Source of the DNA: Cellulomonas sp.
GTDB lineage: Bacteria > Actinomycetota > Actinomycetes > Actinomycetales > Cellulomonadaceae
Reading direction: 5' to 3'
DNA: 32,588 nucleotides
NCBI GenBank assembly: GCA_017882855.1
Contig: JADGOR010000015.1
Location: 1-32,588, forward strand
Part shown: positions 20,619 through 29,765 of the stretch, piece by piece
Numbering within the stretch: the stretch's first letter is position 1
How the letters are laid out: each line of letters opens with the position of its first letter
Position numbers and translations under genes: made by a program
The notes under the pieces: generated by a model
The model's database searches: none
What the model was told of the DNA's origin: nothing
What the model saw: the letters and a program-made list of their open reading frames with translations, nothing else

Positions 20619-21584
20619 TCACGCAGCCGGGCCGACCCGGACGGACCGGGCGCCGCGCTCCGACACCCCCGGCTGCACGACCCGCCACGTCGTGCGCCCG
20701 GTCGGATCCTGGCTGAAGTCGATCGCCACCGCGGCCGCCACCTCTTCGCACACGGCCTGCTGGCGCTCGACGTCGGGTCGGGTCCCGAGCACGAGCACCG
20801 TGGGGCCCGCGCCGGAGATCACCGCGGGGAGGTCGCGCTCGCGCAGGGCGTTGAGCAGCTGCCAGCTCTCGGGCATCACCTCCGCCCGGTACGACTGGTG
20901 CAGGCGCTCCTCGGTGGCTTGCATCAGGAGGTCCGGCCGCCGGCACAGCGCCTCGGTCAGGATCGCGGCGCGTCCCGCCGTGAAGGCCGCGTCCGCATGC
21001 GGGACCGAAGCCGGGAGCACCGCGCGCGCGGTCCGGGTCGACAGCCTCGTCGAGGGGATGAGGAGAATCGGCGCCAGGTCCGGATGCACCGTCAGGCTCG
21101 CGGCGTGCGGTCCGTCCGCCGAGCGCCACGCGACCGTCGCGCCACCCAGGATCGCGGGCGCAGCGTTGTCGGGGTGACCTTCGATCTCCGTCGCGAGCAG
21201 GAACGCGGTCGTGTTGTAGAGGACCTCGGGCTCCGCGATGAGCATCCGGGCCGCAAGCACCCCGGCGACGACGGCCCCGGCCGACGAGCCCATGCCGCGG
21301 CCGTGCGGGATCCGGTTGTGCGAACGCAGGTGAAGACCGACCTGCGGAGCGCCCACGAAGTCGAGCGCGTAGCGTAACGATCGGACGATCAGGTGCTCCT
21401 CGTCCAGCGGGAGCTCATCCGCACCCTCGCCGGTGACCTCGACGAGAAGTTCGGCCGAACCGAGGGCGCGGACCTCGACGTCGTCGTAGATGCCGAGGGC
21501 GAGGCCGAGGGCGTCGAACCCGGGCCCCAGGTTGGCGCTGGTCGCCGGGACGCGCACCCGCACGTGGTCCGAACCGAGCAGCAT
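20619..21584 (-). CDS. thrB: homoserine kinase, 321 aa
   Basis: Phosphorylates homoserine with ATP, the second-last step of threonine synthesis. It is a GHMP-family kinase: the N-terminal segment VRVPATSANLGPGFDALGLAL (about 10-30) and the ATP-binding GHMP loop PHGRGMGSSAGA (about 93-104) are intact, and the C-terminal GAGPTVLVLG motif is present. ATG 21584 has AGGGGAGA upstream; the frame is open to 21746, but that upstream part overlaps thrC and is rejected. It follows thrC by 41 nt and is probably part of hom-thrC-thrB. Confidence 0.96.
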   Translation of the reverse strand: MLLGSDHVRVRVPATSANLGPGFDALGLALGIYDDVEVRALGSAELLVEVTGEGADELPLDEEHLIVRSLRYALDFVGAPQVGLHLRSHNRIPHGRGMGSSAGAVVAGVLAARMLIAEPEVLYNTTAFLLATEIEGHPDNAAPAILGGATVAWRSADGPHAASLTVHPDLAPILLIPSTRLSTRTARAVLPASVPHADAAFTAGRAAILTEALCRRPDLLMQATEERLHQSYRAEVMPESWQLLNALRERDLPAVISGAGPTVLVLGTRPDVERQQAVCEEVAAAVAIDFSQDPTGRTTWRVVQPGVSERGARSVRVGPAA

Positions 21585-21625
21585 GTCTCCCCTTGCCTCC
21601 GACGTACGAGTGCCGTGAGGCGACC

Positions 21626-22687
21626 CTAGAGCAGACCGAGCACGGCGGCGGCGTCTTCGACCACCGGCTTGATCCGAACGGGAGCTATCTCGTACCCGCG
21701 AAGCGCCGTCTCGATGTCCTTCAAGCCGTTCCCGGTGACCGTGCACACGATCCGGGCCCCGCTCGGGACCTCACCGCGTTCCGCGGCGAGCAGGATCCCG
21801 GCCACCGGTGCCGCGGATGCCGGCTCGACGAAGACGCCCACCTCACGGGCCAAGAGGCGTTGCGCCGCGAGGATCTCCTCGTCGCTCACGGCAGTGATCC
21901 GGCCACCCGACTCGTCCCGCGCGGCGATGGCCAGGTCCCAGGACGCCGGGTTGCCGATCCGGATCGCGGTCGCGACCGTCTCGGGCTCCCGCACCGGGTA
22001 ACCCTGGACCAGCGGAGCCGCACCGGCCGCCTGGAATCCCCACATCGCCGGTGTCCGGCTCGCCTTGCCCGCCGCCGCGTACTCCCGGTAGCCCATCCAG
22101 TAGGCCGAGATGTTCCCGGCGTTGCCGACCGGCAACGCGTGGATCTCGGGAGCATCACCGAGGGCATCGACGATCTCGAACGCGGCCGTCTTCTGGCCCT
22201 GGAGGCGGTACGGGTTGACCGAGTTGACCAGAGCGACCGAGTACTTGTCCGAGAGCGCGCGGACGATCTCGAGGCAGTCGTCGAAGTTGCCGTCGACGGC
22301 GATCAGCTCCGCACCGTGGACGATCGCCTGGGCGAGCTTCCCGGTCGCGATCTTGCCCGCCGGCAGCACGACGGCGCAGCGCAAGCCCGCATGGGCGGCA
22401 TAGGCCGCGGCCGAGGCCGAGGTGTTGCCGGTCGAGGCGCAGACCACCATCGTGGCGCCCGAGGAGACGACCTTCGTGATCGCCATCGTCATCCCGCGGT
22501 CCTTGAACGACCCGGTGGGATTCGCGCCCTCGACCTTGAGGTAGACCTCCGCGCCGACCCGCTTCGAGATGGCCGGCGCCGCCACCAACGGGGTCCCCCC
22601 TTCGCCGAGGGTGACGATCGTGTCGCCGTCCTCGATCGGGAGGTGGTCCGCGTACTCCGCGATGACCCCGCGCCACTGCTGTGCCAT
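21626..22687 (-). CDS. thrC: threonine synthase, 353 aa
   Basis: A PLP enzyme converting O-phosphohomoserine to threonine. The PLP Lys is about residue 62 in [11 protein letters not shown]. The phosphate-binding loop is seen in [20 protein letters not shown], the glycine-rich PVGNAGNI segment follows, and the C-terminal TVTGNGLKD motif is conserved. It is the short form of threonine synthase. ATG 22687 abuts the hom stop directly (hom ends at 22688), so translation is coupled. Confidence 0.97.
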   Translation of the reverse strand: MAQQWRGVIAEYADHLPIEDGDTIVTLGEGGTPLVAAPAISKRVGAEVYLKVEGANPTGSFKDRGMTMAITKVVSSGATMVVCASTGNTSASAAAYAAHAGLRCAVVLPAGKIATGKLAQAIVHGAELIAVDGNFDDCLEIVRALSDKYSVALVNSVNPYRLQGQKTAAFEIVDALGDAPEIHALPVGNAGNISAYWMGYREYAAAGKASRTPAMWGFQAAGAAPLVQGYPVREPETVATAIRIGNPASWDLAIAARDESGGRITAVSDEEILAAQRLLAREVGVFVEPASAAPVAGILLAAERGEVPSGARIVCTVTGNGLKDIETALRGYEIAPVRIKPVVEDAAAVLGLL

Positions 22688-23992
22688 CTACTCTCCTTCG
22701 ACCCGCAGGACGGACGTGACTCGGTCGACGACCTCGAGGGCGCCGAGCGCGCTGACCGTGGCGGCGAGCGCGCCGACGGGCGCACGGTGGGTGGAGATCA
22801 CCAGGTCCGCGAGCTGTGTGCCGCGCACCGAGAGGATCGCCTGGTTCACCGTCTCGATCGAGATGTCGTGCTCGGCCAGCACCCGCGCCACCTGGGCGAG
22901 CACCCCGGGCTCGTCGGCCACCTCGAGGCGGAGCTGGAAGCGGCTGAGCCCGAAGGATGGTGGGAGCACCGGGAGATCCGCATACCTCGACTCGATGGGT
23001 CCCTTGCCGCCGAGGACCCGGTGCCGCGCAGCCGAGACCACGTCACCCACCACGGCCGAGGACGTCGGACGGCCACCGGCGCCGCGTCCGTAGAACATGA
23101 GCTCGCCGGCCGCCTCCGCCTCGACGAAGACGGCGTTGAAGGCACCCCGGACGCCGGCGAGGGGATGGCCTAGCGGCACCAGGGTCGGATGGACGCGTGC
23201 GCTGACGCCCTCGGGCAGGCGTTCGGCGACGGCGAGGAGCTTGATCACGTGCCCCGTGCGCGCGGCCCACGCGACGTCGTCGGCGGTGATACCGCTGATT
23301 CCCTCGCGGGCGACATCGTCCAGCGAGACCCGGGTGTGGAAGGCGAGCGAGGCCAGGATCGCCGCCTTGGCGGCCGCGTCGAAGCCCTCGACATCGGCGG
23401 TCGGGTCGGCCTCGGCAAAGCCGAGCTGCTGAGCCTCCTTGACCGCGACGTCGAGATCGAGCCCGTCGGTCGCCATCCGGTCCAGCACGTAGTTGGTCGT
23501 TCCGTTGAGGATCCCGAGCACACGGCTGATGCGGTCACCGGCGAGGGACTCGCGAATCGGCCGCACGATGGGGATGGCCCCACCGACGGAGGCCTCGAAG
23601 TACAGGTCCACTCCGGCCTCGTCGGCCGCTTGGTAGAGGGTGGGGCCGTCGACGGCGAGCAGCGCCTTGTTGGCCGTCACGACCGAGGCGCCCGAGCCGA
23701 TCGCGCGGAGCAGCAGCGTGCGCGCCGGCTCGATCCCACCGATCAGCTCGATCACGATGTCGGCCCGCTCGACCAGGCCCGCCCCATCCGTCGTCAGGAG
23801 CGCACGGTCGACCACCGGGTCGAAGTCGACGGTCACGTCGAGCACCAGGATGCCGATCAGCTCGAGCGGCGCGCCGACACGTGCGGCCAGGTCGTCGGCC
23901 TGGGTGACGAGAAGCCGGACCACCTCGGTCCCGACGACGCCGCAGCCCAGCAGGGCGATGCGCAGTGGCCCACCATCGTGCGGTGCAACCAC
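22688..23992 (-). CDS. hom: homoserine dehydrogenase, 434 aa
   Basis: Reduces aspartate semialdehyde to homoserine with NAD(P)H, the branch point to threonine and methionine. The Rossmann motif GCGVVG is near residues 16-21. The catalytic domain has the conserved GILNGTTNYVL and LGFAEADPTADVEGFDAAAK segments. A C-terminal ACT domain (about 355-434, LRLEVADEPGVLAQVARVLAEHDISIETV) indicates feedback regulation, probably by threonine. The start is GTG 23992. It is separated from lysA by 124 nt with a predicted promoter, so hom-thrC-thrB may be its own transcript. Confidence 0.97.
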   Translation of the reverse strand: MVAPHDGGPLRIALLGCGVVGTEVVRLLVTQADDLAARVGAPLELIGILVLDVTVDFDPVVDRALLTTDGAGLVERADIVIELIGGIEPARTLLLRAIGSGASVVTANKALLAVDGPTLYQAADEAGVDLYFEASVGGAIPIVRPIRESLAGDRISRVLGILNGTTNYVLDRMATDGLDLDVAVKEAQQLGFAEADPTADVEGFDAAAKAAILASLAFHTRVSLDDVAREGISGITADDVAWAARTGHVIKLLAVAERLPEGVSARVHPTLVPLGHPLAGVRGAFNAVFVEAEAAGELMFYGRGAGGRPTSSAVVGDVVSAARHRVLGGKGPIESRYADLPVLPPSFGLSRFQLRLEVADEPGVLAQVARVLAEHDISIETVNQAILSVRGTQLADLVISTHRAPVGALAATVSALGALEVVDRVTSVLRVEGE

Positions 23993-24038
23993 GGTCGGTC
24001 CGCCTTTCGTGCGAGCTCGGGACGATCACACTGTGCCA

Positions 24039-24073
24039 GCCCGGCGCGAGCGCGGGGCAGCCGTCCCAGGATA
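24039..24073 (-). promoter_or_regulatory. possible hom promoter -10 and leader hairpin
   Basis: On the minus strand TATCCT (24073-24068) resembles a -10 element. It is followed by a GC-rich hairpin at 24058-24039 (GCCCCGCGC against GCGCCGGGC, one mismatch, minimal loop). The hairpin could be a lysA terminator or a leader element of hom. No Thr/Met-rich leader peptide is evident in the 124-nt gap. Confidence 0.3.
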
Positions 24074-24116
24074 CGGGTGCGCCCGCCGCGACACCGACGA
24101 CTTTGTCCGCCCCGGT

Positions 24117-25460
24117 TCAGCCGACGTCGAGCGCCAGCAGATCGGCCACCGTCTCCCGGCGAACGATCACCCGAGAAGTGTGCTCGCGCACCGCCACCAC
24201 GGGCGGGCGTGGCACGAGGTTGTAGTTGGAGGCCATCGACCGGCCGTACGCACCCGTACCCGGCACGGCAAGCAGATCTCCCGGCGCGATGTCGCCCGGC
24301 AGCTGGATGTCGCGGATCACGATGTCGCCGCTCTCACAGTGCTTGCCGACGACGCGGCAGAGCACGGGCGCGGCCCGGCTCACCCGGTTCGCGATCACGG
24401 CGGTGTACTCGGAGCCGTACATGATCGGGCGTGGGTTGTCGCTCATGCCGCCGTCCACAGACACGTACATCCGTACCGTGCCGTCCTCGAGAGTCACGGG
24501 CTTGACCACACCCACCCGGTACAGGGTGAAGGTCGAGGGGCCCGCGATCGCCCGGCCTGGCTCGATCGAGATCCGCGGCACCGGTGTGCCGAGCTCCTGA
24601 CAGACCGTGCCCACCGTCTCGGCGATCGCCTGGGCCGCTAACTCAATCGGCAACCCACGCTCACCGGGGCGGTAGCTGATGCCGTACCCGCCGCCGAGGT
24701 CGACCTCGGGCACCAGGACGCCCGTCGTCGCGGCGAGCGCAGCGCGCAGCTCGAGCATTCGTCGCGCGGTCGCTTCGAACGCTGCGACGTCCTGGATCTG
24801 GGAGCCGATGTGGCAGTGGATACCGAGCAGCTCGAGCTCCGGACGCGCGAGGATGCCCTGGAGCGCGGCGAGCGCCTGACCGCCTGCGATGGACACACCG
24901 AACTTCTGGTCCTCGTGCGCCGTCGCGACGAACTCGTGCCCGCCCGCGTGCACGCCCGTCGTGATGCGGAGCATGACCGCAGCGCGAATCCCGCGCTCCG
25001 CCGCAGCATCGGCCACCCGGGCGATCTCCGCGGTCGAGTCGAGGACGATCCGCCCCACGCCGTAATCCAGGGCGCGGGCGATCTCGCCATCGGACTTGTT
25101 GTTGCCGTGGACCCCGATGTGCGCACCGGGAACGCCGGCCCGGATGGCGACGGCGAGCTCCCCCGCGGTGCATGTGTCGAGCCTGAGCCCCTCGTCGGAC
25201 ACCCACCGCGCCACCGCCGTGCACAGGAACGCTTTGCCGGCGTAGTAGACGTCGACCGCCGCGCCCAGCGGAGCGAAAGCAGCCTCGAACGACTCGCGGA
25301 ACGCCGTGGCGCGAGCCCGGAAGTCCGCCTCGTCCACCACCCACTGCGGCGTCCCGTACTCGGCGGCTAGGGCGCGCGCGTCGGTCCCCCCGATGGCGAG
25401 GACCCCCTCCGCGCTCCGGCTCACGCTCATCGGCCACACCGCCGAGTCGAGGTCGGTCAC
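24117..25460 (-). CDS. lysA: diaminopimelate decarboxylase, 447 aa
   Basis: A PLP enzyme making L-lysine from meso-diaminopimelate, the last step of lysine synthesis. The PLP Lys is about residue 76 in VYYAGKAF. The [10 protein letters not shown] and GIHCHIGSQ barrel strands, VDLGGGYG, and the active-site HCESGD motif near the C terminus are all present. GTG 25460 is chosen because it overlaps the argS stop by 4 nt (GTGA); a later ATG (MSVSR, 10 residues in) is possible. The argS-lysA pairing is known as an operon in Corynebacterium, where it responds to arginine and lysine. Confidence 0.96.
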   Translation of the reverse strand: MTDLDSAVWPMSVSRSAEGVLAIGGTDARALAAEYGTPQWVVDEADFRARATAFRESFEAAFAPLGAAVDVYYAGKAFLCTAVARWVSDEGLRLDTCTAGELAVAIRAGVPGAHIGVHGNNKSDGEIARALDYGVGRIVLDSTAEIARVADAAAERGIRAAVMLRITTGVHAGGHEFVATAHEDQKFGVSIAGGQALAALQGILARPELELLGIHCHIGSQIQDVAAFEATARRMLELRAALAATTGVLVPEVDLGGGYGISYRPGERGLPIELAAQAIAETVGTVCQELGTPVPRISIEPGRAIAGPSTFTLYRVGVVKPVTLEDGTVRMYVSVDGGMSDNPRPIMYGSEYTAVIANRVSRAAPVLCRVVGKHCESGDIVIRDIQLPGDIAPGDLLAVPGTGAYGRSMASNYNLVPRPPVVAVREHTSRVIVRRETVADLLALDVG

Positions 25461-27121
25461 ATCCGCTCCGGGGCGCCCACGCCCAGCAGTCCGAGCCCGT
25501 TCGCGAGCACGGTTCGCGTCGCGTCGTTGAGCCACAACCGGGTCCGATGGACATCGCCCACCGGCTCATCCCCCACCGGCGTCACGTGCCGCTGGTCGTA
25601 CCACTTGTGGTACGCCCCGGCCAGCTCCTCGAGATAGCGCGCGATCCGATGCGGCTCGCGCAGCTCCGCGGCCTGTCCGACCACCCGGCTGTATCCGCCG
25701 AGCACTCCCAGCAGAACCGCCTCGGAGGCATGGTCGAGCAGCGACGGGTCGAAACCGTCGTCGCGCGCCACGCCGAGGTCTGCCGCGTTACGCCCCACGT
25801 TCACCGTGCGCGCGTGCGCGTACTGGACGTAGAAGACCGGGTTGTCGTTCGTCGCCTTGGTCAGCAGGTCGAGGTCGATGTCCAGGGTCGAGTCCGCGGA
25901 GGAGCGGACGAGCGCGTATCGCGCCGCGTCGATGCCCACCGCGGACACCAGGTCCTCCATGGTGACGACGGTGCCCGCTCTCTTCGACATCCGCAACGGC
26001 TGCCCGTCCTTGACCAGGTTGACCAGCTGGCCGATGAGCACCTCGACCGTGTCCGGGTCGTCGCCGAACGCTGCCGCGGCCGCCTTGAGCCGCGCGATGT
26101 AGCCGTGGTGATCCGCGCCGAGCAGGTAGATGCACAGGTCGAAACCGCGGGCCCGCTTGTCCTTGAAGTAGGCCAGGTCGCCCGCGATGTATGCCGGTTG
26201 GCCGTCCGACTTGATGACGACCCGGTCCTTGTCGTCGCCGTAGTCGGTGGAGCGGAGCCACCACGCGCCGTCGGCCAGGTACAGGTGCCCGCTGGCCTTG
26301 AGCTCCGCCACCGCCGCGTCGACCGCGCCCGACTCGTGCAGGTCGTCCTCGTGGAAGTAGACGTCGAAGTCCACTCCGAATTCGTGCAGCGAGGACTTGA
26401 TCTCCTCGAACATGAGCGCCACGCCGCGCGAGCGGAAGAGCTCCTGTGCCTCATCCTCGGGCAGGCTCAGGACGTCGATCGCGGCGCCGGCCACGACGGC
26501 GTCGGCGACCTCGCTGATGTACTGCCCGCCATATCCGTCCTCGGGCGGCTCCTCGCCGCGAGCGCGCGCGAGCAGCGACCGGGCGAACCGGTCGACCTGC
26601 GCCCCGTGGTCGTTGAAGTAGTACTCACGGGTCACCTGCGCACCGACCGCCCCGAGCACTCGCGCGAGCGAGTCGCCGACGGCGGCCCACCGGGTGCCGC
26701 CGATGTGGATCGGCCCCGTCGGGTTGGCCGAGACGAACTCCAGGTTGATCCGCAGGCCGGCGAGCTGGTCGGTGCGGCCGTAGCTCGGCCCGGCCTGCAC
26801 GATGCTCCTGGCGAGTTCGCCCGCCGCAGCGGCCTGGAGCGAGATGTTGAGGAAGCCTGGCCCGGCCACCGCCACCTCGGCGACCCCGGGAATCCGCCGC
26901 AGCCGGGAAGCGAGCGCCTCGGCGAGGGCGCGCGGCGCGACACCGGCAGTCTTGGCAAGCTGCATGGCGACGTTGGTCGACCAGTCGCCGTGCTCTCGCT
27001 GTCGAGGCCGTTCGACATGGATCACCCTGGGGAGCGCGTCCGGGGTCAGGGGCAGCTCGCCGTCGGAGATCGCTGCGGCCAGGCACGCGCGGATGGCTGC
27101 GGAGAGCTCGTCGGGGGTCAC
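25457..27121 (-). CDS. argS: arginyl-tRNA synthetase, 554 aa
   Basis: A class I synthetase that charges tRNA-Arg. An N-terminal Add1 domain (about 1-100) precedes the HIGH-type motif HIGG (139-142, in [13 protein letters not shown]). The KMSKS-type loop is MSKR (378-381). The C-terminal DALR anticodon-binding domain contains the segment [18 protein letters not shown] and ends at [17 protein letters not shown]. The length is normal. The start is GTG 27121 with a GGGG tract just upstream. It is coupled to lysA. A tRNA-Arg gene lies about 1.25 kb away on the opposite strand. Confidence 0.97.
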   Translation of the reverse strand: MTPDELSAAIRACLAAAISDGELPLTPDALPRVIHVERPRQREHGDWSTNVAMQLAKTAGVAPRALAEALASRLRRIPGVAEVAVAGPGFLNISLQAAAAGELARSIVQAGPSYGRTDQLAGLRINLEFVSANPTGPIHIGGTRWAAVGDSLARVLGAVGAQVTREYYFNDHGAQVDRFARSLLARARGEEPPEDGYGGQYISEVADAVVAGAAIDVLSLPEDEAQELFRSRGVALMFEEIKSSLHEFGVDFDVYFHEDDLHESGAVDAAVAELKASGHLYLADGAWWLRSTDYGDDKDRVVIKSDGQPAYIAGDLAYFKDKRARGFDLCIYLLGADHHGYIARLKAAAAAFGDDPDTVEVLIGQLVNLVKDGQPLRMSKRAGTVVTMEDLVSAVGIDAARYALVRSSADSTLDIDLDLLTKATNDNPVFYVQYAHARTVNVGRNAADLGVARDDGFDPSLLDHASEAVLLGVLGGYSRVVGQAAELREPHRIARYLEELAGAYHKWYDQRHVTPVGDEPVGDVHRTRLWLNDATRTVLANGLGLLGVGAPERM

Positions 27122-27151
27122 TGCCCCAGCGTATCGGCGCGACGACCTCCG

Positions 27152-27418
27152 CTAGATCGGGTATTCGTCGAAGATCGCGCTGACGCTACCGCAGGGCCCG
27201 GTCAAGACCAAGGTCGTGGACTGGTTGCGCCAGGCCAGCGCACAGTGACCGATGGCCGTGTCGTCCCGAACCAGCACGGACCGCCCGATGGTGCTCCCCT
27301 TCGCACCGAGAACATCTCCGCGTTCGATCGTTGCGCCGTGCGGGGCGGCGGCGGCGGGTACCCGCCGGGCGCAACGCCCCGAGCCGTCGCCGACGTCGAG
27401 CCGACCGGTTGCGACCAC
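27152..27418 (-). CDS. weakly supported hypothetical protein, 88 aa
   Basis: This frame runs from GTG 27418 to TAG 27152. I do not recognise the product. The second half (GSTIGRSVLVRDDTAIGHCALAWRNQSTTLVLTGPCGSV, seen as two blocks) looks like protein, with two Cys that could pair and balanced composition. The first half is Arg/Ala/Gly-rich and less convincing. There is no signal peptide and no clear Shine-Dalgarno. It may be the tail of a decayed gene. It ends 30 nt upstream of argS. Confidence 0.35.
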   Translation of the reverse strand: MVATGRLDVGDGSGRCARRVPAAAAPHGATIERGDVLGAKGSTIGRSVLVRDDTAIGHCALAWRNQSTTLVLTGPCGSVSAIFDEYPI

Positions 27419-27650
27419 GGCCCCGGGAAACAGGGCTCAGACGGTCCCGTCTCGCTCAAGAGCTCCCTCCCCTCCCGCGGTCGCGTGCGCAACACGTCGA
27501 GCGCGCGGCTCGAGGGGCGCGACTCCGAGTGTCCACGGCTCAGGGCGCGCCGGGGCCCGAACGCCCGGAAATCACCCGCTCGCACTGATGCTTCCCCAGC
27601 CGCAGGGGTGTTGACTTCGAACGACGGCCTGACTTGGGGGTACTGCCGGC
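27419..27650. other. intergenic stretch upstream of the GntR gene
   Basis: No convincing gene is seen on either strand. A TTGACT (27611-27616, + strand) resembles a -35 element 35 nt before the regulator's start, but the -10 position after 17 nt (TTGGGG) is poor. The stretch is GC-rich with homopolymer runs and could hold remnants of the frame that ends at 27152. Confidence 0.4.
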
Positions 27651-28304
27651 ATGGCACAGCGCACCGGACTCATCGACATCGCTGTCGAACGGCTGCGCCT
27701 GCAGATCACGTCGGGTCTCTGGCCGGTCGGCGGCCGGATCCCGACCGAACCCGAGCTGACCGCGTTTCTCGGCGTCGGGCGGAACACCGTCCGCGAAGCA
27801 GTCCAAGCCCTCGTCCACGCCGGTTTGCTGGCCCGCCGTCAGGGCTCCGGCACCTACGTGCTGTCCGACTCCGAGCTCGGTCTCGTGATGAGCCGGGAGT
27901 TCGCCGGCGCCACCCATCGCGACGTCCTCGAGGTCCGTCGCGCGATCGAGGTGGAGGCCGCGCGGCTGGCTGCCGAGAGAAGGACGCCGGACGACGTCGC
28001 GTCGCTGCGCGTGCACTTGGCGGATCGGGCGGCGGCGTCTCGCGCCGGCGACGTCGAAGCGCTCGCCGCAGCCGACCTCGCGCTGCACGCGGGCGTCGTG
28101 AGCGCCTCGCACAACCCGGTCCTCGTGTCTCTGTACGAGAGCCTGCTGGGTGCGGTCCGGGAGAACATCCGGACGAACCTCGAGCGGCCCCTGAGCGATC
28201 ACGAGGCCCACGCCGAGCTCATCGCCGCCATCGAGAACGGCGTCCCGGAGGAGGCGCTCGCGCACAGCGCGAGCTATCTGGCGGACCTGTTCGAACAGGG
28301 CTGA
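27651..28304 (+). CDS. GntR-family transcriptional regulator, FadR/FCD type, 217 aa
   Basis: A DNA-binding regulator of the FadR subfamily. The winged helix-turn-helix covers about residues 5-70 (LRLQITSGLWPVGGRIPTEPELTAFLGVGRNTVREAVQALVHAGLL). The C-terminal all-helical FCD ligand domain has the usual metal-site residues: Asp142 and His146 (ADLALH), His187 (HEAHAEL) and His205 (EALAHS). The effector is unknown; FCD regulators commonly sense small carboxylates. No transporter or enzyme gene is paired with it here, so its target is unclear. ATG 27651 has only a distant G-run as a ribosome-binding site. Confidence 0.93.
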   Translation: MAQRTGLIDIAVERLRLQITSGLWPVGGRIPTEPELTAFLGVGRNTVREAVQALVHAGLLARRQGSGTYVLSDSELGLVMSREFAGATHRDVLEVRRAIEVEAARLAAERRTPDDVASLRVHLADRAAASRAGDVEALAAADLALHAGVVSASHNPVLVSLYESLLGAVRENIRTNLERPLSDHEAHAELIAAIENGVPEEALAHSASYLADLFEQG

Positions 28305-28374
28305 GGCGGCCCCCGCGACCGTCCGCCGATGCGGAGCGGCGAGTCACTCCCTGGTAGTCTCGGCCCCGTCCCGG

Positions 28375-28449
28375 GCCCCCGTAGCTCAGGGGATAGAGCA
28401 CCGCCCTCCGGAGGCGGGAGCGCAGGTTCGAATCCTGTCGGGGGCACCA
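28375..28449 (+). tRNA. tRNA-Arg, anticodon CCG
   Basis: A complete cloverleaf: acceptor GCCCCCG/CGGGGGC (7 bp), D arm GCTC/GAGC, anticodon stem CCGCC/GGCGG around the loop CTCCGGA (anticodon CCG, reading the common CGG codon), and T arm GCAGG-TTCGAAT-CCTGT with a G-T closing pair. CCA is encoded. Upstream, TAGTCT at 28356-28361 resembles a -10 element. The gene sits just before a truncated adhE remnant. Confidence 0.97.
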
Positions 28450-28561
28450 CATATCGGCCCGGACCGCGATCGCGGACGCCGGCAGAAACACCGCCGCGAC
28501 CTGCACTTTCGCCCTTGATCGACCCGCGCGTGGGACCTGGGTCCCAACGACGATCGCGGGC

Positions 28562-29104
28562 ATGGCGTTCGGGAACGCGTTCCTCGGCATCGTCCACGCG
28601 ATGGCTCACACCATCGGGTCGACCTTCCACCTCGCGCACGGCCGGACCAACGCAGTCCTGCTGCCGCATGTGATCCGTTACAACGGCTCGATGCCGACGA
28701 AGCTCACGAGCTGGCCGAAGTACGAGCACTACGTGGCGCTCGAGCGGTTCCAGACGATCGCCCTGGCGCTCGGCCTCCCCGCCACCACGCCGGAGGAGGG
28801 CGTCGAGTCTTACGCGCGGGCGGTCGAGAAGCTCCGTGACGCGGTAGGCATCGAGTCCTCGTTCGAGGCACAGGGCGTGGCCGAGGACGCGTTCATCGGG
28901 CGGCTCGACGAGCTCGCGATGAACGCGTACGAGGACCAGTGCGCGCCTGCGAACCCGCGTCTGCCGATGCTCGCGGACATGAAGGACCTGATGGCCGCGG
29001 CCTACTACGGGACGTCGTTCCAGGCGGTCCGCGCCGAGCGCACCACCGCGTCGGAGGTCAAGTCAACCCGGGTTGCCGCCCGGACGGCCAAGAAGCCGGC
29101 CTGA
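28562..29104 (+). pseudogene. 3' remnant of adhE (bifunctional acetaldehyde-CoA/alcohol dehydrogenase), about 180 codons
   Basis: The open frame matches only the C-terminal fifth of AdhE (about 890 aa): AGMAFGNAFLGIVHAMAHTIGSTFH, then RTNAVLLPHVIRYNG, SWPKYEHYV, GVESYARAVEKLRDAVGI, and EDQCAPANPRLPMLADMKDLM. Two Fe-ADH-domain His segments remain, but the NAD-binding part, other iron ligands and the whole aldehyde dehydrogenase half are absent. Matching residues (TTIAG) extend a few codons before the ATG and then stop near 28544; the upstream frame is open but not AdhE-like. There is no ribosome-binding site. It is in good reading-frame condition, so either a recent truncation or a fragment kept by chance. 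Confidence 0.85.
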
Positions 29105-29142
29105 CCTCCACCGGACACCGGCCACCCCTCGCGGGCTTCCGG

Positions 29143-29170
29143 CGGCCGCCTGATCACGAGCCGGCGGCCG
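29143..29170 (+). terminator. hairpin terminator after the adhE remnant
   Basis: An 8-bp perfect stem (CGGCCGCC with GGCGGCCG) has a 12-nt loop, 39 nt after the adhE remnant stop. No U tract. It probably is the native adhE terminator, kept with the remnant. Confidence 0.5.
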
Positions 29171-29242
29171 AAGTTGCGCTCCCAACGGCCTGCATGGCCC
29201 GCTACTGGGCGGTACCTTCGGTCGAGGATCGGTGATCACCAC

Positions 29243-29764
29243 ATGAGCGCTCTTGTCGTCTTCGAATCCATCTACGGCAACACCAGGCTGGTTGCCGAGG
29301 CAGTTGCACGCGGGCTGTCCGAGTCGATCGAGGTTGAGGTGCTCGACGTCGGCTCCGCGCCCTCGAAGCTGATGCCCGAGGTCGCGCTGCTGGTCGTCGG
29401 GGCGCCCACCCACGCCTTCGGGCTGAGCCGCCCGAACACCCGCCACGACGCCGTCACCAAGGCCCCGAGCCCCGTGACAGAGCCGGAGACCGGGGCGCGC
29501 GAGTGGCTCGACACGCTCGAGCAGGCCGGCAAGGGCGTTCACGCAGCCGCCTTCGACACGCGAATCGGGCGGGGTTGGTTCCCCGGCTCAGCCGCAAGGG
29601 CCGCGTCTCGGCGGCTCGGCGCACTCGGTTTCAAGGCGGCGATCGGACCTGAGAGCTTCTACGTGGTCGGCGGCACCGGACCACTCGCCGACGGCGAGGA
29701 GGAGCGCGCGCGCCAGTGGGGGTTCGAGCTGGGCGCCGAGATCGCGCACCTGCCACCGGCCTGA
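29243..29764 (+). CDS. flavodoxin-domain protein, 173 aa
   Basis: A flavodoxin-like FMN-binding fold. The phosphate-binding loop is ESIYGNTRLVAEAVA (about 8-22), followed by a strand and loop VVGAPTHAFGLSRPNTR (about 51-67) where FMN isoalloxazine contacts are expected. The protein is somewhat longer than short-chain flavodoxins; similar actinobacterial proteins are annotated as flavodoxin family or flavodoxin/nitric oxide synthase. The redox partner is unknown. ATG 29243 is chosen over the in-frame 29174 start because the fold begins there (MSALVVFESIYGNT). It converges on the VanY-like gene with one base between stops. Confidence 0.88.
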   Translation: MSALVVFESIYGNTRLVAEAVARGLSESIEVEVLDVGSAPSKLMPEVALLVVGAPTHAFGLSRPNTRHDAVTKAPSPVTEPETGAREWLDTLEQAGKGVHAAAFDTRIGRGWFPGSAARAASRRLGALGFKAAIGPESFYVVGGTGPLADGEEERARQWGFELGAEIAHLPPA

Positions 29765-29765
29765 G

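Noticed and set aside
21593-23173. A 526-aa plus-strand frame
   Set aside because: Antisense to thrC and hom, both clearly real; no recognisable domain.
27122-27151. A T-box or other leader controlling argS
   Set aside because: Only a short gap separates argS from the upstream frame, and no T-box sequence or specifier-like stem was seen.
25547-28357. A 936-aa open frame on the plus strand
   Set aside because: It lies antisense to argS and out of frame with the GntR gene and tRNA; composition is Arg/Val/Asp-biased with no domains. It is a high-GC shadow ORF.
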